The notes beneath the pieces are model-generated. The model had not been told where the DNA came from. It saw nothing but the letters and a program-made list of their open reading frames with translations, and did no database searches. 64,000 nt of DNA, taken from NCBI GenBank assembly GCA_947492575.1, contig CANLNK010000001.1:1302001-1366000 (forward strand). Direction: 5' to 3'. Positions 27,721-37,929 of this stretch are shown here, one piece after another. The position numbers were made by a program, and so were the translations under genes. This DNA comes from an uncultured Thalassotalea sp. GTDB taxonomy: Bacteria > Pseudomonadota > Gammaproteobacteria > Enterobacterales > Alteromonadaceae. Every line of letters begins with the position of its first letter. The first letter of the stretch is position 1.

Positions 27721-29652
27721 ATGACATCGGTCACGCACGCATTTTCCTCTCAAGGTTTACTGGCAAAAGCCATTAACGGTTTCTCGCCACGCCAAGCTCA
27801 GCTTGATATGGCGTTAGAAGTTGAACGTGCAATAGAAAAGCAATCGACGTTAATTGTTGAAGCCGGAACAGGTACGGGGAAGACCTTTGCTTATCTTATT
27901 CCTGCGCTCATGTCTGACAAAAAAGTTATCGTATCGACGGGAACAAAAACACTTCAAGAGCAGTTATTTCACAAAGACATCCCTGTAATAAAAAAAGCGC
28001 TGGCGACTCAAGCGCAAATGGCGCTGCTTAAAGGTAGAGCAAACTACCTTTGTTTATATCGTATGGAACAATTTCAGCACTCACGTGGCCAACTTGATGC
28101 CCAAGGATTAGCTGACTTTGTAAACGTACGAAAATGGGCAAATAGCACGCAGTACGGTGATATTGGTGAGCTTGATACAATCGCTGAAGACTCTACTATT
28201 TTCCCTTATGTTACCAGTACGGTAGACAACTGTTTGGCGAGAGACTGCCCACATATTGAAGATTGCTACCTAGTAAAAGCAAGACAGCGAGCAATTGAAG
28301 CGGATGTCGTTGTGGTTAACCACCATTTGTTTTTTGCTGATATGGCGCTTAAAGATACCGGTTTTGGTGAATTGATCCCTAAAGCTGATGTCGTGATTTT
28401 TGATGAGGCGCATCAAATCTCCGATATTGCCAGTGAATATTTTGGCGAGTCGTTTTCAACGAGACAGGTGCTTGAACTGTGCAGCGACGTGATTCAAGCC
28501 TACAAAACTTCTGTAACTGACGTTAAGCAGTTAGGTAAAGCCGCCGAAAAATTAGAGCGTACCTGTCAAGATTTTCGTCTGATGTTTGCTCATGATCCTG
28601 AACGAGGAAATTGGCGTGAAAAACTCCAAAATAGCGGTATTAGACAGGCATTTGAACATATTAAAGAAGACTTGGATTTCTTATATCAAGTATTGAAATT
28701 GAATGTATCTCGCAACGAGCTTGTCGATAACTGCTTTGAACGTGCTGTTACGCTATTAGCAAAATACGATATTGTTGCAGATGTTGAAGCATTTGAAGTC
28801 AGCCTTTGGTTTGAAACAACGCGCCGCCATATCACTTTGCATCAAACACCGCTGTCAATTGCTGATAAGTTTAGTAAGGTCGTCGCTGACTCAGAAGCTG
28901 GCTGGATATTCACTAGTGCAACACTTGCAGTGAACAACGGTTTCGAGCATTTCGCGAGACCGCTTGGCTTATCGCAAGACAATACGTTAATGCTCGATAG
29001 TCCATTCGATTACGTGAATCAATCGCAATTAATTGTGCCTCGTTATTTACCAGATGCTAATGATAAAAAGCGCCCACAAGCACTGGTTGATTTGGCTGTA
29101 CCCTTGATTGAAGCGTGCGGTGGTAGCTGCTTTATGCTGTTTACGAGCTATCGCATGATGAATTTGGTGGCTGATATTCTCGCTGAAACTATCGACAATC
29201 CTTTGTTGGTACAAGGGCAGATGGCAAAACGTAATTTGTTAACCGAATTTATCGATAACACTGATGCAGTTTTACTTGCTACCGCAAGCTTTTGGGAAGG
29301 CGTAGATGTTAGAGGCGACAAATTAACTTGTGTTATTATAGACAAACTACCGTTCGCTTCTCCTGATGAGCCCTTGCTTCAAGCGCGAAGTGAAGATGCG
29401 CGAAGACAGGGAAAAGACCCGTTCGCAGAGATACAATTACCACAAGCAGTCATTGCATTAAAACAAGGGGTAGGGCGATTAATTCGTGATGTCAGTGACA
29501 AAGGTGTTTTAGTTATCTGTGATGATCGGTTGGTCAATCGCCCCTATGGCGGTGTATTTTTAAGTAGCCTGCCAGATATGAAACGCAGTAGAGATTTAGC
29601 TTACGCTGAGAGCTTTTTATCAGCGATACACAGTGAGAACCAGAACTCGTGA
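27721..29652 (+). CDS. yoaA: ATP-dependent DNA helicase YoaA (DinG/XPD family)
   Basis: The 643-residue XPD-like helicase has Walker A EAGTGTGKTFAYLIPAL (residues about 46-62), the DEAH box VIFDEAHQISD (about 223), and C-terminal motifs LFTSYRMM and GVGRLIRDVSDKG. Four cysteines of the 4Fe-4S cluster are visible in LCLYRM and in NCLARDCPHIEDC. YoaA partners with the polymerase III chi subunit to repair stalled forks in E. coli. There is no clear ribosome binding site, but the N-terminus is family-like. Its stop overlaps the tsaB start by three bases. No LexA box is seen upstream. Confidence 0.93.
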   Translation: MTSVTHAFSSQGLLAKAINGFSPRQAQLDMALEVERAIEKQSTLIVEAGTGTGKTFAYLIPALMSDKKVIVSTGTKTLQEQLFHKDIPVIKKALATQAQMALLKGRANYLCLYRMEQFQHSRGQLDAQGLADFVNVRKWANSTQYGDIGELDTIAEDSTIFPYVTSTVDNCLARDCPHIEDCYLVKARQRAIEADVVVVNHHLFFADMALKDTGFGELIPKADVVIFDEAHQISDIASEYFGESFSTRQVLELCSDVIQAYKTSVTDVKQLGKAAEKLERTCQDFRLMFAHDPERGNWREKLQNSGIRQAFEHIKEDLDFLYQVLKLNVSRNELVDNCFERAVTLLAKYDIVADVEAFEVSLWFETTRRHITLHQTPLSIADKFSKVVADSEAGWIFTSATLAVNNGFEHFARPLGLSQDNTLMLDSPFDYVNQSQLIVPRYLPDANDKKRPQALVDLAVPLIEACGGSCFMLFTSYRMMNLVADILAETIDNPLLVQGQMAKRNLLTEFIDNTDAVLLATASFWEGVDVRGDKLTCVIIDKLPFASPDEPLLQARSEDARRQGKDPFAEIQLPQAVIALKQGVGRLIRDVSDKGVLVICDDRLVNRPYGGVFLSSLPDMKRSRDLAYAESFLSAIHSENQNS

Positions 29653-30353
29653 ATTTATTAGCTATTGATGCGTCGACAGAAGCTTGCTCTGTTGCGCTTT
29701 TACACAACGACAAAATTACCAGTAAATTTGAGCTTTGCCCTCAGTCGCACAGCTTAGTGCTTCTTCCTATGGTAGATGAACTGCTAAAGCAAACAGGAAC
29801 ACAGTTAGGCGATTTCGATGCACTTGTTTATGGCCGCGGCCCAGGTAGCTTTACCGGCGTGCGTATCGGTATTGGTGTTGCGCAAGGGCTAGCATTTGCA
29901 GCGGACTTACCAACCATTGGCATTTCTACAATGCAAGCAATGGCACAGCAAGTATTGATGCAACACAATCAGCAAAAGGTAAGCGTTGCCATTGATGCAC
30001 GAATGTCAGAAGTCTATTGTAGCCAATATCAAGTTGATGAAACTGACGTGATGCAGCTTATTGGCGAGGAAAAAGTTCTTCCACCTGAAATGTTTGCTGA
30101 GCATTTATCAGCGCTTACTGAAAGTGAACAAAAAGTTACTGGTGCAGGAACAGGCTGGAATACTTACCAAGCGCATTTTGAAGCGCTTTGTCGGAACATT
30201 GATAACATTGAAGTACAGTACCCGCACGCTGAATTTATGTTGCCTCTTGCTAAGCAATTGTTTGAAAAAGGTGAAACACAGTCAGCGGAACAAGCCCAAC
30301 CTGTGTATGTGCGTGATACGGTATCGTGGAAGAAGTTACCAGGGCGTGAATAA
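29649..30353 (+). CDS. tsaB: tRNA threonylcarbamoyladenosine biosynthesis protein TsaB
   Basis: The 234-residue ASKHA-fold protein begins at a GTG that overlaps the yoaA stop. It has the N-terminal LAIDASTEACSVALLH segment and VYGRGPGSFTGVRIGIGVAQGLAFA (residues about 60-84), typical of TsaB. TsaB scaffolds TsaD and TsaE in making t6A37 on ANN-decoding tRNAs. The yoaA-tsaB pairing is common in gammaproteobacteria. Confidence 0.95.
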   Translation: MNLLAIDASTEACSVALLHNDKITSKFELCPQSHSLVLLPMVDELLKQTGTQLGDFDALVYGRGPGSFTGVRIGIGVAQGLAFAADLPTIGISTMQAMAQQVLMQHNQQKVSVAIDARMSEVYCSQYQVDETDVMQLIGEEKVLPPEMFAEHLSALTESEQKVTGAGTGWNTYQAHFEALCRNIDNIEVQYPHAEFMLPLAKQLFEKGETQSAEQAQPVYVRDTVSWKKLPGRE

Positions 30354-30420
30354 TTGGCTGTTCCTTTAGATTTAACCCGAAAGAGTCGCTAATTTAAGCA
30401 AGCTTTGCTAGATTATTGAT

Positions 30421-30810
30421 ATGGAAGTTAACAATACGTCCCTCTCTTCTCAAGTCGCTGGCCAACTCAGTCAAATTGATCGCAGCCAGCAACAAAATCA
30501 GCAGCAAGCAAATGCTGCTGAGCAAGCGCGCGAGCGTGAAAATAGTGAACAGTCGACTCAACGTGTTAATCGCATCCAAGTTGATGAAAATGCGATCGCA
30601 TTTCTCGAGCGAGAATATAGGCAACAAGCCGAACCTTCGCAACAACTGGTTGAACGCGACAATGAACAACAGGGCAGTGAAGCGCAAAATGCGGGTTATG
30701 ATAGCCCTCCTGCTCGTAATAATTCCGCTATCAACACCTATCAAGCTGTTGGTGGTCTCGAGCAACGAGACAGAGTACAACAATTACTGGGTGTTGATGT
30801 TTACGCCTAA
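30421..30810 (+). CDS. Hypothetical glutamine-rich protein, 129 residues
   Basis: The 129-residue product is rich in Gln, Glu, Arg and Asn (for example QIDRSQQQNQQQANAAEQAR at residues 18-37) and seems mostly helical or disordered, with no signal peptide or membrane helix. The C-terminus (GGLEQRDRVQQLLGVDVYA) is the most ordered-looking part. There is no strong ribosome binding site before the ATG at 30421. Two other long frames cover the same bases on both strands, but this one fits best by composition and by its position between tsaB and the M50-like gene. Function unknown. Confidence 0.55.
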   Translation: MEVNNTSLSSQVAGQLSQIDRSQQQNQQQANAAEQARERENSEQSTQRVNRIQVDENAIAFLEREYRQQAEPSQQLVERDNEQQGSEAQNAGYDSPPARNNSAINTYQAVGGLEQRDRVQQLLGVDVYA

Positions 30811-30883
30811 CAAAGGCCATACTAGGTAGTAAAATATTTACGTTAGCTTCCTGTTTACGAGCTAGCATTACAACCTAATTTTT

Positions 30884-31549
30884 ATGACAACAATTAACGC
30901 CTCTTCTTCATTTTTTCAACGTTATAGTTTCTGGTTACTTCTAATATCAGCTGCGGTGATTAGAGAAATCCCCCTGATTTCATTACCCTTTAATTGGCTT
31001 GAAAGTTATTTTCATGAGCTTAGTCACGGATTAGCTGCTTTGGCGACTGGAGGAAGTGTTCTCTCTATCCAATTATTTCCTAATGGAGCTGGGCTTTGCA
31101 CAACACAGGGCGGCAGTCGTTTTTTTATTAGCTTTATGGGGTATACCGGTGCGGCGATATTTGGAGCCGTGCTTTATCGTTTAGCTAACGTGAATTTACG
31201 TATAACACAGGCTGTAGTGGCGCTAAACGTGGCGTTGCTTGTGCTAAGTACGGCGTTTTGGGCTCGAGATTTACTCACCTTAATTATTTTAGTGGTATTA
31301 ATGGGGTTATTTGTCGCTAAATATAAACTGGGCAACAGTAAGTGGTTTGGCATTGGCTTACAGTTAACAGGTTTGACTGTTTTACTTAATGCGTTATTTA
31401 GTCCGTTTTATTTAGTTGATGGGCGACATCGTGGAGATGGTGCTGCATTAGCGTCGCTTACGGGGATTCCAGAAATTGTCTGGGTAGTCGTTTGGGCATG
31501 TATCGCTGTCGCTTTCATTTACATGCTTGCTAAACAAGATAACAAGTAA
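30884..31549 (+). CDS. M50-type (M50B-like) membrane metallopeptidase
   Basis: This 221-residue membrane protein has about six hydrophobic helices and an HELSH zinc motif in FHELSHGLAALATGG (residues about 43-57), as in M50B-like site-2-protease relatives. A second metal-ligand Asp would be expected in a later helix; LLTLIILVV is preceded by ARDLLT and FYLVDGRHRGDG is a candidate. Substrate unknown. It lies 30 bases before the alpha/beta hydrolase gene. Confidence 0.78.
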   Translation: MTTINASSSFFQRYSFWLLLISAAVIREIPLISLPFNWLESYFHELSHGLAALATGGSVLSIQLFPNGAGLCTTQGGSRFFISFMGYTGAAIFGAVLYRLANVNLRITQAVVALNVALLVLSTAFWARDLLTLIILVVLMGLFVAKYKLGNSKWFGIGLQLTGLTVLLNALFSPFYLVDGRHRGDGAALASLTGIPEIVWVVVWACIAVAFIYMLAKQDNK

Positions 31550-31578
31550 TTCAATTGGTATAAGGCACGGAAGAGCTT

Positions 31579-32451
31579 ATGAATACAATAACATCGATAA
31601 ATCCAGAAGAAGTTTGCTTTGAAATCAATGAGCTCGCATTGCATGGGTTAACGGTAGGTGGGCCGGATGAACCTATTACGCTGTGCCTGCATGGTTGGCT
31701 TGACAATGCAGCTAGCTTTTTACCTTTGATGCCTTATTTACCTGACCGAAGAATAATTGCCATTGATTGGCCTGGACACGGCTTTTCATCTCACCGAAGC
31801 CAAGATGCCCATTATCATTTTATTGATTGGGTTTACGACTTAGTGCAGCTATTTGAAGTGACTCAGTGGGAGTCGGTTGACATTGTCGCTCACTCGATGG
31901 GCGGAATGGTGGCGACCGCTTTTGCAGCGGCTTTTCCTGAAAAAGTTAAATCACTAACTTTATTGGATTCCATTGGATTTGTTGCTGATAAAGAAGAACA
32001 CACGACGGAGCAACTGCGTAAGGGGCTGGTGAGTCGTGTTAAGGGTAAAACAAAGCAGAAAAATAAGCACCCTTCGGTTGAATCAGCGGTTGCAGCGCGC
32101 GTCTCAGTGTCTGATCTTAAATCAGAACAAGCTGAATTATTAGTTAAACGAGGTTTGATGCAACAAGGACATAATTACATTTGGCGAGCCGATAGCCGAC
32201 TTAGGTTAACATCGCCTTATAGACTCTCGATAAAGCAGGCAAAGCAACTGATGTCTGATGTGAAATGTCCGGTTAATTTAATTTATGGCGATAAAGGCCT
32301 CGATATGGTGCAGAAAGGTATTAAAGCGTTTAGTTCGTTATTTGAACAGTTAACCAAGCATGAAATATCAGGTGGGCATCATCTCCATATGGAGTCGCCA
32401 GAGCAAGTTAGTTTATTAATTAAACGCTTTTGGCAAGATGTCGGTAGATAG
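31579..32451 (+). CDS. Alpha/beta hydrolase
   Basis: The 290-residue protein has the alpha/beta hydrolase fold: the oxyanion region LCLHGWLDNAASF (residues about 34-46), the nucleophile elbow VAHSMGGM (Ser near residue 107), an Asp in LIYGDKGLD and the final His in ISGGHHLHME. The substrate is probably a carboxylic ester or acyl thioester, but none can be assigned. It precedes fadD by 180 bases, a pairing seen in related bacteria, so a link to acyl-lipid metabolism is plausible. Confidence 0.85.
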   Translation: MNTITSINPEEVCFEINELALHGLTVGGPDEPITLCLHGWLDNAASFLPLMPYLPDRRIIAIDWPGHGFSSHRSQDAHYHFIDWVYDLVQLFEVTQWESVDIVAHSMGGMVATAFAAAFPEKVKSLTLLDSIGFVADKEEHTTEQLRKGLVSRVKGKTKQKNKHPSVESAVAARVSVSDLKSEQAELLVKRGLMQQGHNYIWRADSRLRLTSPYRLSIKQAKQLMSDVKCPVNLIYGDKGLDMVQKGIKAFSSLFEQLTKHEISGGHHLHMESPEQVSLLIKRFWQDVGR

Positions 32452-32632
32452 TTACATAAAATGCTAGGATTTTTATTCAAAATATGAAACTATTTCGCAC
32501 TTTCGAGTAAAAGCTCAGAGGTCGGACGACTATCGTTCAGACCGAACTTAATGGTGGCGTTATCAAAATAGCTTGATAATACTAATAAAACTAAAATGCC
32601 ACGTGTGTCACGTTTAGAAAGAGGAGAGGACG

Positions 32633-34288
32633 GTGGAAAAAATTTGGCTTGAAAAAAGTTATCCTCCAGGAGTCCCGCACGATATTGATCCTGATAAATA
32701 TGCATCGATTGTTGAGATGTTCGACAAATACGTTGCGCAATATGCGGATCGTACATCGTTCATTAACATGGGCGCAGAAATTACTTATCGTGAATTAGAG
32801 TTGCAAGTAAGTGCATTCGCTGCTTACCTTCAAAAAGATTTAGGTCTTAAAAAAGGCGATAAATTTGCCATTATGGTACCTAACACATTGCAATACCCAA
32901 TTGCATTGTTCGGTGCACTGAAAGCTGGCTTAACTGTAGTTAACGTTAACCCAATGTACACAGCACGTGAACTTAAGCATCAGCTTAATGATTCGGGTGC
33001 AAAAGGGATGTTAATCGTTGAAAACTTCGCGGGCACATTACAAGAAGTTATTGCCGATACCCCTGTTGAGCACGTTATTTTAACAGCGCTGGGTGACCGC
33101 TTAGGTGGTATGAAAGGTGCCTTAGTTAACTTCGTGGTGAAATACGTCAAGAAGATGGTGCCAAGCTTCAGCTTACCGGGCGCGGTGAAATTCAACCAAG
33201 CACTTGCAAAAGGTGAAAGCTTAACGCTAGACCCTGTTGAAGTGTCGGGTGAAGACTTAGCTTTCTTACAGTACACAGGTGGTACAACTGGCGTGTCAAA
33301 AGGCGCAATGTTGACTCACCGCAATATGGTTGCCAACCTTGAACAAGCAAAAGCTGCCATTAAGCCAATGCTTAACGAAGGTGAAGAAATTGTTGTAACG
33401 GCGCTTCCGCTTTACCATATTTTTGCATTAACGGCGAACTGTCTAACCTTCTTAACATTAGGTGGCACAAACTTATTAATCACTAACCCACGTGATATGC
33501 CTAGCTTCGTTAAAGAACTTGGCAAGTACCCATTTACTTGCATTACTGGCGTAAACACCTTGTTTAATGGTTTATTGAACACACCAGGCTTTAGTCAGCT
33601 AGACTTCAGCAGCTTAAAGCTTGCTCTTGGTGGTGGTATGGCCGTTCAGCAGCCAGTCGCTGAACGTTGGGAAGCATTAACGAAGACGCGTCTTTTAGAG
33701 GGTTATGGTTTAACTGAATGTGCGCCAATGGTTTCGATTAGTCCTTACAACTCAAAAGGTTATGATGGTACTATTGGTATTCCAGCATCATCTACTGATA
33801 TTCGTATCGTACGTGAAGATGGCACAACGGCAGATATCAATGAACCAGGCGAAATGTGGGTTTATGGTCCACAGGTCATGAAAGGCTATTACAATCGCCA
33901 AGAGGCAACTGACGAAATCTTAAAAGATGGTTGGTTAGCAACAGGTGACATTGCTGAAATGGACGAGAATGGTTTCTTCAAGATTGTTGACCGTAAAAAA
34001 GATATGATTATCGTATCTGGCTTCAATGTTTTCCCGAATGAGATTGAAGAAGTTGCCATGATGCACGAAGGTGTTATTGAGGCTGCTGCGATTGGTGTAC
34101 CGCACGAAGTAAGTGGTGAAATCATCAAATTGTTTATCGTTAAGAAAGATGACGCGCTTTCTCAAAAAGAGCTTGTCGACCACTGTAGTAAGCACTTAAC
34201 TAACTATAAAGTGCCTAAGTTGATTGAGTTCAGAGACGAGCTACCTAAAACTAACGTGGGTAAAATTTTACGTCGAGAGCTTCGCTAA
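32633..34288 (+). CDS. fadD: Long-chain-fatty-acid--CoA ligase
   Basis: The 551-residue adenylating enzyme has the AMP-binding signature [18 protein letters not shown] (residues about 216-233), [13 protein letters not shown], and the fatty-acyl signature [20 protein letters not shown] followed by [14 protein letters not shown]. It activates exogenous fatty acids to acyl-CoA. The start is a GTG with a GAGGAGAGGA site. It lies near the alpha/beta hydrolase and yciK. The VolA-type lipase downstream could supply fatty acids to it (inference). Confidence 0.96.
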   Translation: MEKIWLEKSYPPGVPHDIDPDKYASIVEMFDKYVAQYADRTSFINMGAEITYRELELQVSAFAAYLQKDLGLKKGDKFAIMVPNTLQYPIALFGALKAGLTVVNVNPMYTARELKHQLNDSGAKGMLIVENFAGTLQEVIADTPVEHVILTALGDRLGGMKGALVNFVVKYVKKMVPSFSLPGAVKFNQALAKGESLTLDPVEVSGEDLAFLQYTGGTTGVSKGAMLTHRNMVANLEQAKAAIKPMLNEGEEIVVTALPLYHIFALTANCLTFLTLGGTNLLITNPRDMPSFVKELGKYPFTCITGVNTLFNGLLNTPGFSQLDFSSLKLALGGGMAVQQPVAERWEALTKTRLLEGYGLTECAPMVSISPYNSKGYDGTIGIPASSTDIRIVREDGTTADINEPGEMWVYGPQVMKGYYNRQEATDEILKDGWLATGDIAEMDENGFFKIVDRKKDMIIVSGFNVFPNEIEEVAMMHEGVIEAAAIGVPHEVSGEIIKLFIVKKDDALSQKELVDHCSKHLTNYKVPKLIEFRDELPKTNVGKILRRELR

Positions 34289-34316
34289 GCGCTATTGGTA
34301 GTAAAGTGAATACAAT

Positions 34317-34346
34317 AAAAAAGCCGGCAAATGCCGGCTTTTTTAT
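34317..34346. terminator. Bidirectional terminator between fadD and yciK
   Basis: A perfect stem AAGCCGGCA / TGCCGGCTT with a two-base loop is flanked by A and T runs on both sides, between convergent genes. Confidence 0.88.
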
Positions 34347-34386
34347 TGTTATTTAACTAACGCAAATTCAAGCGAGAAATAAGGTC

Positions 34387-35124
34387 TTACTGCGCCTTCA
34401 TTACTTTACCAGTAACGCCTTTACTGTCGTCTGACATTAAATAAACGTATAACGGCATGATCTCTTCGGCCGTTGGTAATTCCATTTCATTCTCAGCTGG
34501 GTATGCCGTTGCACGCATAGCGGTGCGCGTAGCACCAGGGTTAATGGCATTTGAGCGTAAGTTGGTATTGTCATACTCGTTAGCAATCAATTGCATCATA
34601 CCTTCGGTTGCAAATTTTGACATGCTGTATGGACCCCAATACGCGCGGCCTCGGCTACCTACCGTCGAGGTAGTGAAAATGATACTGCCATTTTCCGCTT
34701 CCACTAGAGCTGGTACAAGTGCCTGTGCCAACAATAGCTGACCTTTTACGTTAACTTGCATAACGTCATCGTATGTCTGCTCGTGAATGGCAGTGAAGGG
34801 TGTTAGTTCGCCAAGAATTGATGCATTTAGTAGAGCACCATCTAGTTTACCGAACTGGTTAACAATAGTTGATGTCATGTCTACGTAGTTTTGTTTCGTT
34901 GCGCCTTTCATATCAAGCGGCACAATTGCTGGTTCTGGTGAGCCAGCCTTGACTATTTCATCGTAAGTCGCTTCAAGTTTTTCAACGGTGCGGCCAAGTA
35001 AAATGACTGTGGCACCTAATGATGCATACGTAATTGCTGCCTGTTTACCAATACCGTCGCCAGCACCCGTAACCAAGATCACTTTATTAGCTAAAGAATT
35101 TTCTGTTATTTGATAATCGAACAT
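34387..35124 (-). CDS. yciK: YciK family short-chain dehydrogenase
   Basis: From the ATG at 35124 the protein has 245 residues and matches E. coli YciK. It has the NAD(P)-binding motif TGAGDGIGKQAA (residues 19-30), the TSTVGSRGRAYWG segment, the catalytic YSMSK and NPGATRTAMRATAYP. An in-frame GTG at 35145 would add seven residues but has no better binding site. The substrate of YciK is not established. It is transcribed alone. Confidence 0.9.
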   Translation of the reverse strand: MFDYQITENSLANKVILVTGAGDGIGKQAAITYASLGATVILLGRTVEKLEATYDEIVKAGSPEPAIVPLDMKGATKQNYVDMTSTIVNQFGKLDGALLNASILGELTPFTAIHEQTYDDVMQVNVKGQLLLAQALVPALVEAENGSIIFTTSTVGSRGRAYWGPYSMSKFATEGMMQLIANEYDNTNLRSNAINPGATRTAMRATAYPAENEMELPTAEEIMPLYVYLMSDDSKGVTGKVMKAQ

Positions 35125-35279
35125 AGTGTTTTTATAGAGGTACACAAAGTGATGACGATTTTACTCTGCGCCACGAGTTGTGACTAGTTGTGAGCAGGAA
35201 AAATGTCAAAAAATACCGAAAATATCTAAATAACGTAACGAATTATAAAAAAGCGCTAGCGATTGAAGTCATCTTGAGT

Positions 35280-35328
35280 TAACTTTAACTGGTCTAACTA
35301 GTTAAAGTTAGCGTTGGTACGACCAACG
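35280..35328. repeat. Twin perfect hairpins upstream of volA
   Basis: Two adjacent perfect inverted repeats precede the lipase gene. The first is TAACTTTAACT (35280-35290) / AGTTAAAGTTA (35300-35310). The second is CGTTGGT (35312-35318) / ACCAACG (35322-35328). A further TTAACTAGTT at 35331-35340 repeats the CTAACTAGTT (35295-35304) spanning the first repeat. The site lies 65-110 bases before the ATG and could be an operator or a structured 5' leader. Confidence 0.55.
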
Positions 35329-35392
35329 ATTTAACTAGTTCATTTATAATAAATAAGTAAGAAATAAATAGACTAGTCTCTGGGGAGAAAGA

Positions 35393-37789
35393 ATGAAAAA
35401 GCTAGTTCTTAGTATGGCTATAGCAGGTGCACTAGGTTTAAGTGGCTGTGACAGCGAAACTATTAAAGACGTAGAACAGGACGTCGCGCAAAATGGTCCT
35501 GCAACCTTGCCTAAAACACGTGTCGTGTATGATCCTTCAGGCGGTGTGTTGTCTGTACCGAACGACTTATTATTCACAGGTACAACAGATGGTACGTTGA
35601 ATTTACCTGTAGACGACCCGACAGATTTCTCTGATCCATTAGTTGCTGCAAACGCACTTGACGGGTGGTCAACGAATCAACCATTCGTTATTGACATGGC
35701 ATTGCCAGCTGGTGTTTCTCTTGATGGTGATAGCGTATTTAATCCGGCTTCTGTTCGCTTATTTGAAGCAAATATGGGCGGTGCTACAGCTACAACGGCT
35801 GAATGTCAGGCAGTTTCTCAAGGTTCTGCGTGTAACGTTGTTGGCGAATTAACATTTGGTTCAGATTTTGTTGCTCAGGTCTCAGGTAGTAATATCGCGA
35901 TAGTGCCGCTTAAGCCATTAAAAGCGAAAACTTCATACATTCTTGTGTTCACCAACTCTATTATGGACAGTCAAGGGCAGGCAGTTGCTGGCTCTACTTC
36001 ATATGAGACTGTTCGCCAAGATATTAATACTCACCCACTAGGAAGTGAATCACAGCTTGGATTACAAGCGGTAATTAATAGTTTTGAAAATGTTGTTTCG
36101 GATGCAGGTGTTAACAAAGATAGTATTATTTACACAGCAGCATTTACAACACAGTCAACGGTAGACGCAGTAGCAACTGTTAAATCAGTAATGGCGCAAA
36201 ATGCAGCAGCGGGCAATGTGCCACTTATTACGGTAGCAGATAGCGGCGCTTCTGTTTTAGACGTATTAACATTAAATGGCGTTGAAATTCCAGCGTCAGT
36301 AGCACCAGTATACAGCACGGGTAACTACTTCAGCGGTAGCATCGAACTACCATACTACTTAGGTGTTCCAACTGCTGAGAACCCATTAGCACCAGTTAAC
36401 CAATGGTGGTTAGCTCTATGTGACTCTGGTGTAACACTAGCGGGTCTTGCTGCGCAAAACCCTGCGGCAATTCCAGCTGAACCAGTAAGTGAAGATGATG
36501 CAATGTGTATGGCGTTATCAGCAGCAGCAGGTTTACCAGCGCCGGGCTTACGTGACTTAGGTATTGATGCTGAGCGCAACATTACGAAGTTCAACCCGTT
36601 ACCACAAGCACGTGCCATGATGAACCTAGATGTTCAGATGACGACACCTGACGTGACGATGGCAAATGCAGTACGCACGGCACAAGGTTTAGACCCTATT
36701 GCTGAGCCAGCGACTGGCTGGCCTGTGGTTATGCTACAACACGGTATTACCTCGAAGAAGGAAGACATGCTTCTGATGACAGGTATTTTATCAATGAATG
36801 GCTTTGCAACTGTGGCAATTGACCATCCATTACACGGCAGCCGTGGTTTCGACTTGAACGGTGACGGTATTGATGACTTAAACGCATCGACTGTATCAGC
36901 AACTCACTACATGAACCTAGCTAACTTATTAACAACACGTGACAATTTGCGTCAAAGTACTGTTGATATGTTAGGTCTTCGCATGGGCTTAAACTTCGTA
37001 TTTGGTGCTGACATTAATGGCTCACCAGTGAATGTTGATAGCTCACAAGTACATTTCTTAGGTCACTCGTTAGGTGCTATCACGGGGATTAACTTTATGG
37101 CGATGACAAACTTGCCATTAGACCCTGCGGTAGATCCTTTATTTAAAGTTGCGACTAACTCATTAGCTATGCCGGGTGTTGGTGTGGCTAACTTCTTATT
37201 AGAGTCTCCGGCGTTTGGTGATTTAATTAAAGCCTTCTTAGTGAGTGCTGCCGTGCCAGAGTTTGCAGCAATGCTTCCTGATAACCCAACGGAAGCTGAA
37301 TTAGTTGGAGCATTCCAAGCATTCTACGCTGGTGTTGATGCTGCAACGCGTGCAGAGTTAGATAGCACATTCGCTCAATTTGCTTTTGCCGCGCAATCAG
37401 TAACCGATGCGGGTGACCCAGTGAACTACGCTGGCATTCTAGCTGCAACGCAAACGCCAACGCACTTAATTGAAGTGGTAGGTAATGGTGCTGATAACTT
37501 ACCAGACCAAGTGATTCCAAATGCGGTATCATCTTCTCCGACATCAGGTACAGAAGCTGCGATTGCATTACTTGGTTTACCGGGTGTAAGTGAAACTGCG
37601 CAAGGTTCTGGTGCTGTTCGCTTTACTGCTGGTCACCACGGTTCGATTTTAGACCCTTCAGCTCGTCCAGAGTCGCCAGACCCACTATTAAGTGCGGCGG
37701 CAACAACGGAAATGCAGACGCAAGTTACGACATTCTTCGCAACATTAGGTCAGTTAATTTCAGTATCGAACACAGAAATCGTTCGATAA
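35393..37789 (+). CDS. VolA/Pla-1-type surface lipase (lipoprotein)
   Basis: The 798-residue protein has a lipoprotein signal with lipobox L-S-G-C (Cys19), followed by an N-terminal beta-rich domain (residues about 40-240) typical of the VolA/Pla-1 lipase family. The alpha/beta hydrolase part contains VMLQHGITSKKED, an ADIN..PVNVD stretch and the nucleophile Ser559 in LGHSLGAITG; a later His is in FTAGHHGSIL. Vibrio VolA is a surface-exposed lysophospholipase that lets cells use lysophosphatidylcholine. A GGGGAG site lies six bases before the ATG. Codon use is like the neighbours. Confidence 0.9.
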   Translation: MKKLVLSMAIAGALGLSGCDSETIKDVEQDVAQNGPATLPKTRVVYDPSGGVLSVPNDLLFTGTTDGTLNLPVDDPTDFSDPLVAANALDGWSTNQPFVIDMALPAGVSLDGDSVFNPASVRLFEANMGGATATTAECQAVSQGSACNVVGELTFGSDFVAQVSGSNIAIVPLKPLKAKTSYILVFTNSIMDSQGQAVAGSTSYETVRQDINTHPLGSESQLGLQAVINSFENVVSDAGVNKDSIIYTAAFTTQSTVDAVATVKSVMAQNAAAGNVPLITVADSGASVLDVLTLNGVEIPASVAPVYSTGNYFSGSIELPYYLGVPTAENPLAPVNQWWLALCDSGVTLAGLAAQNPAAIPAEPVSEDDAMCMALSAAAGLPAPGLRDLGIDAERNITKFNPLPQARAMMNLDVQMTTPDVTMANAVRTAQGLDPIAEPATGWPVVMLQHGITSKKEDMLLMTGILSMNGFATVAIDHPLHGSRGFDLNGDGIDDLNASTVSATHYMNLANLLTTRDNLRQSTVDMLGLRMGLNFVFGADINGSPVNVDSSQVHFLGHSLGAITGINFMAMTNLPLDPAVDPLFKVATNSLAMPGVGVANFLLESPAFGDLIKAFLVSAAVPEFAAMLPDNPTEAELVGAFQAFYAGVDAATRAELDSTFAQFAFAAQSVTDAGDPVNYAGILAATQTPTHLIEVVGNGADNLPDQVIPNAVSSSPTSGTEAAIALLGLPGVSETAQGSGAVRFTAGHHGSILDPSARPESPDPLLSAAATTEMQTQVTTFFATLGQLISVSNTEIVR

Positions 37790-37803
37790 TTTGTAAGTTA
37801 TTG

Positions 37804-37835
37804 AAAAAAGCTCCCATTTGGGAGCTTTTTTTTTG
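37804..37835 (+). terminator. Terminator after the lipase gene
   Basis: AAAAAGCTCCCA / TGGGAGCTTTTT with a two-base loop and a following T run, 15 bases after the stop. Confidence 0.9.
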
Positions 37836-37929
37836 TGAATTAGATCTTATATAGTAAGGCGTTAGCTATTCAATATTGATACAGAATCAAACAGGGTCTG
37901 TTTCAGTATTGTTTTAATTGGAGAATATT

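Noticed and set aside
30394-30783. 129-codon minus-strand frame opposite the Gln-rich gene
   Set aside because: It mirrors the plus-strand gene's composition, giving Leu/Ile-rich shadow protein; no start site.
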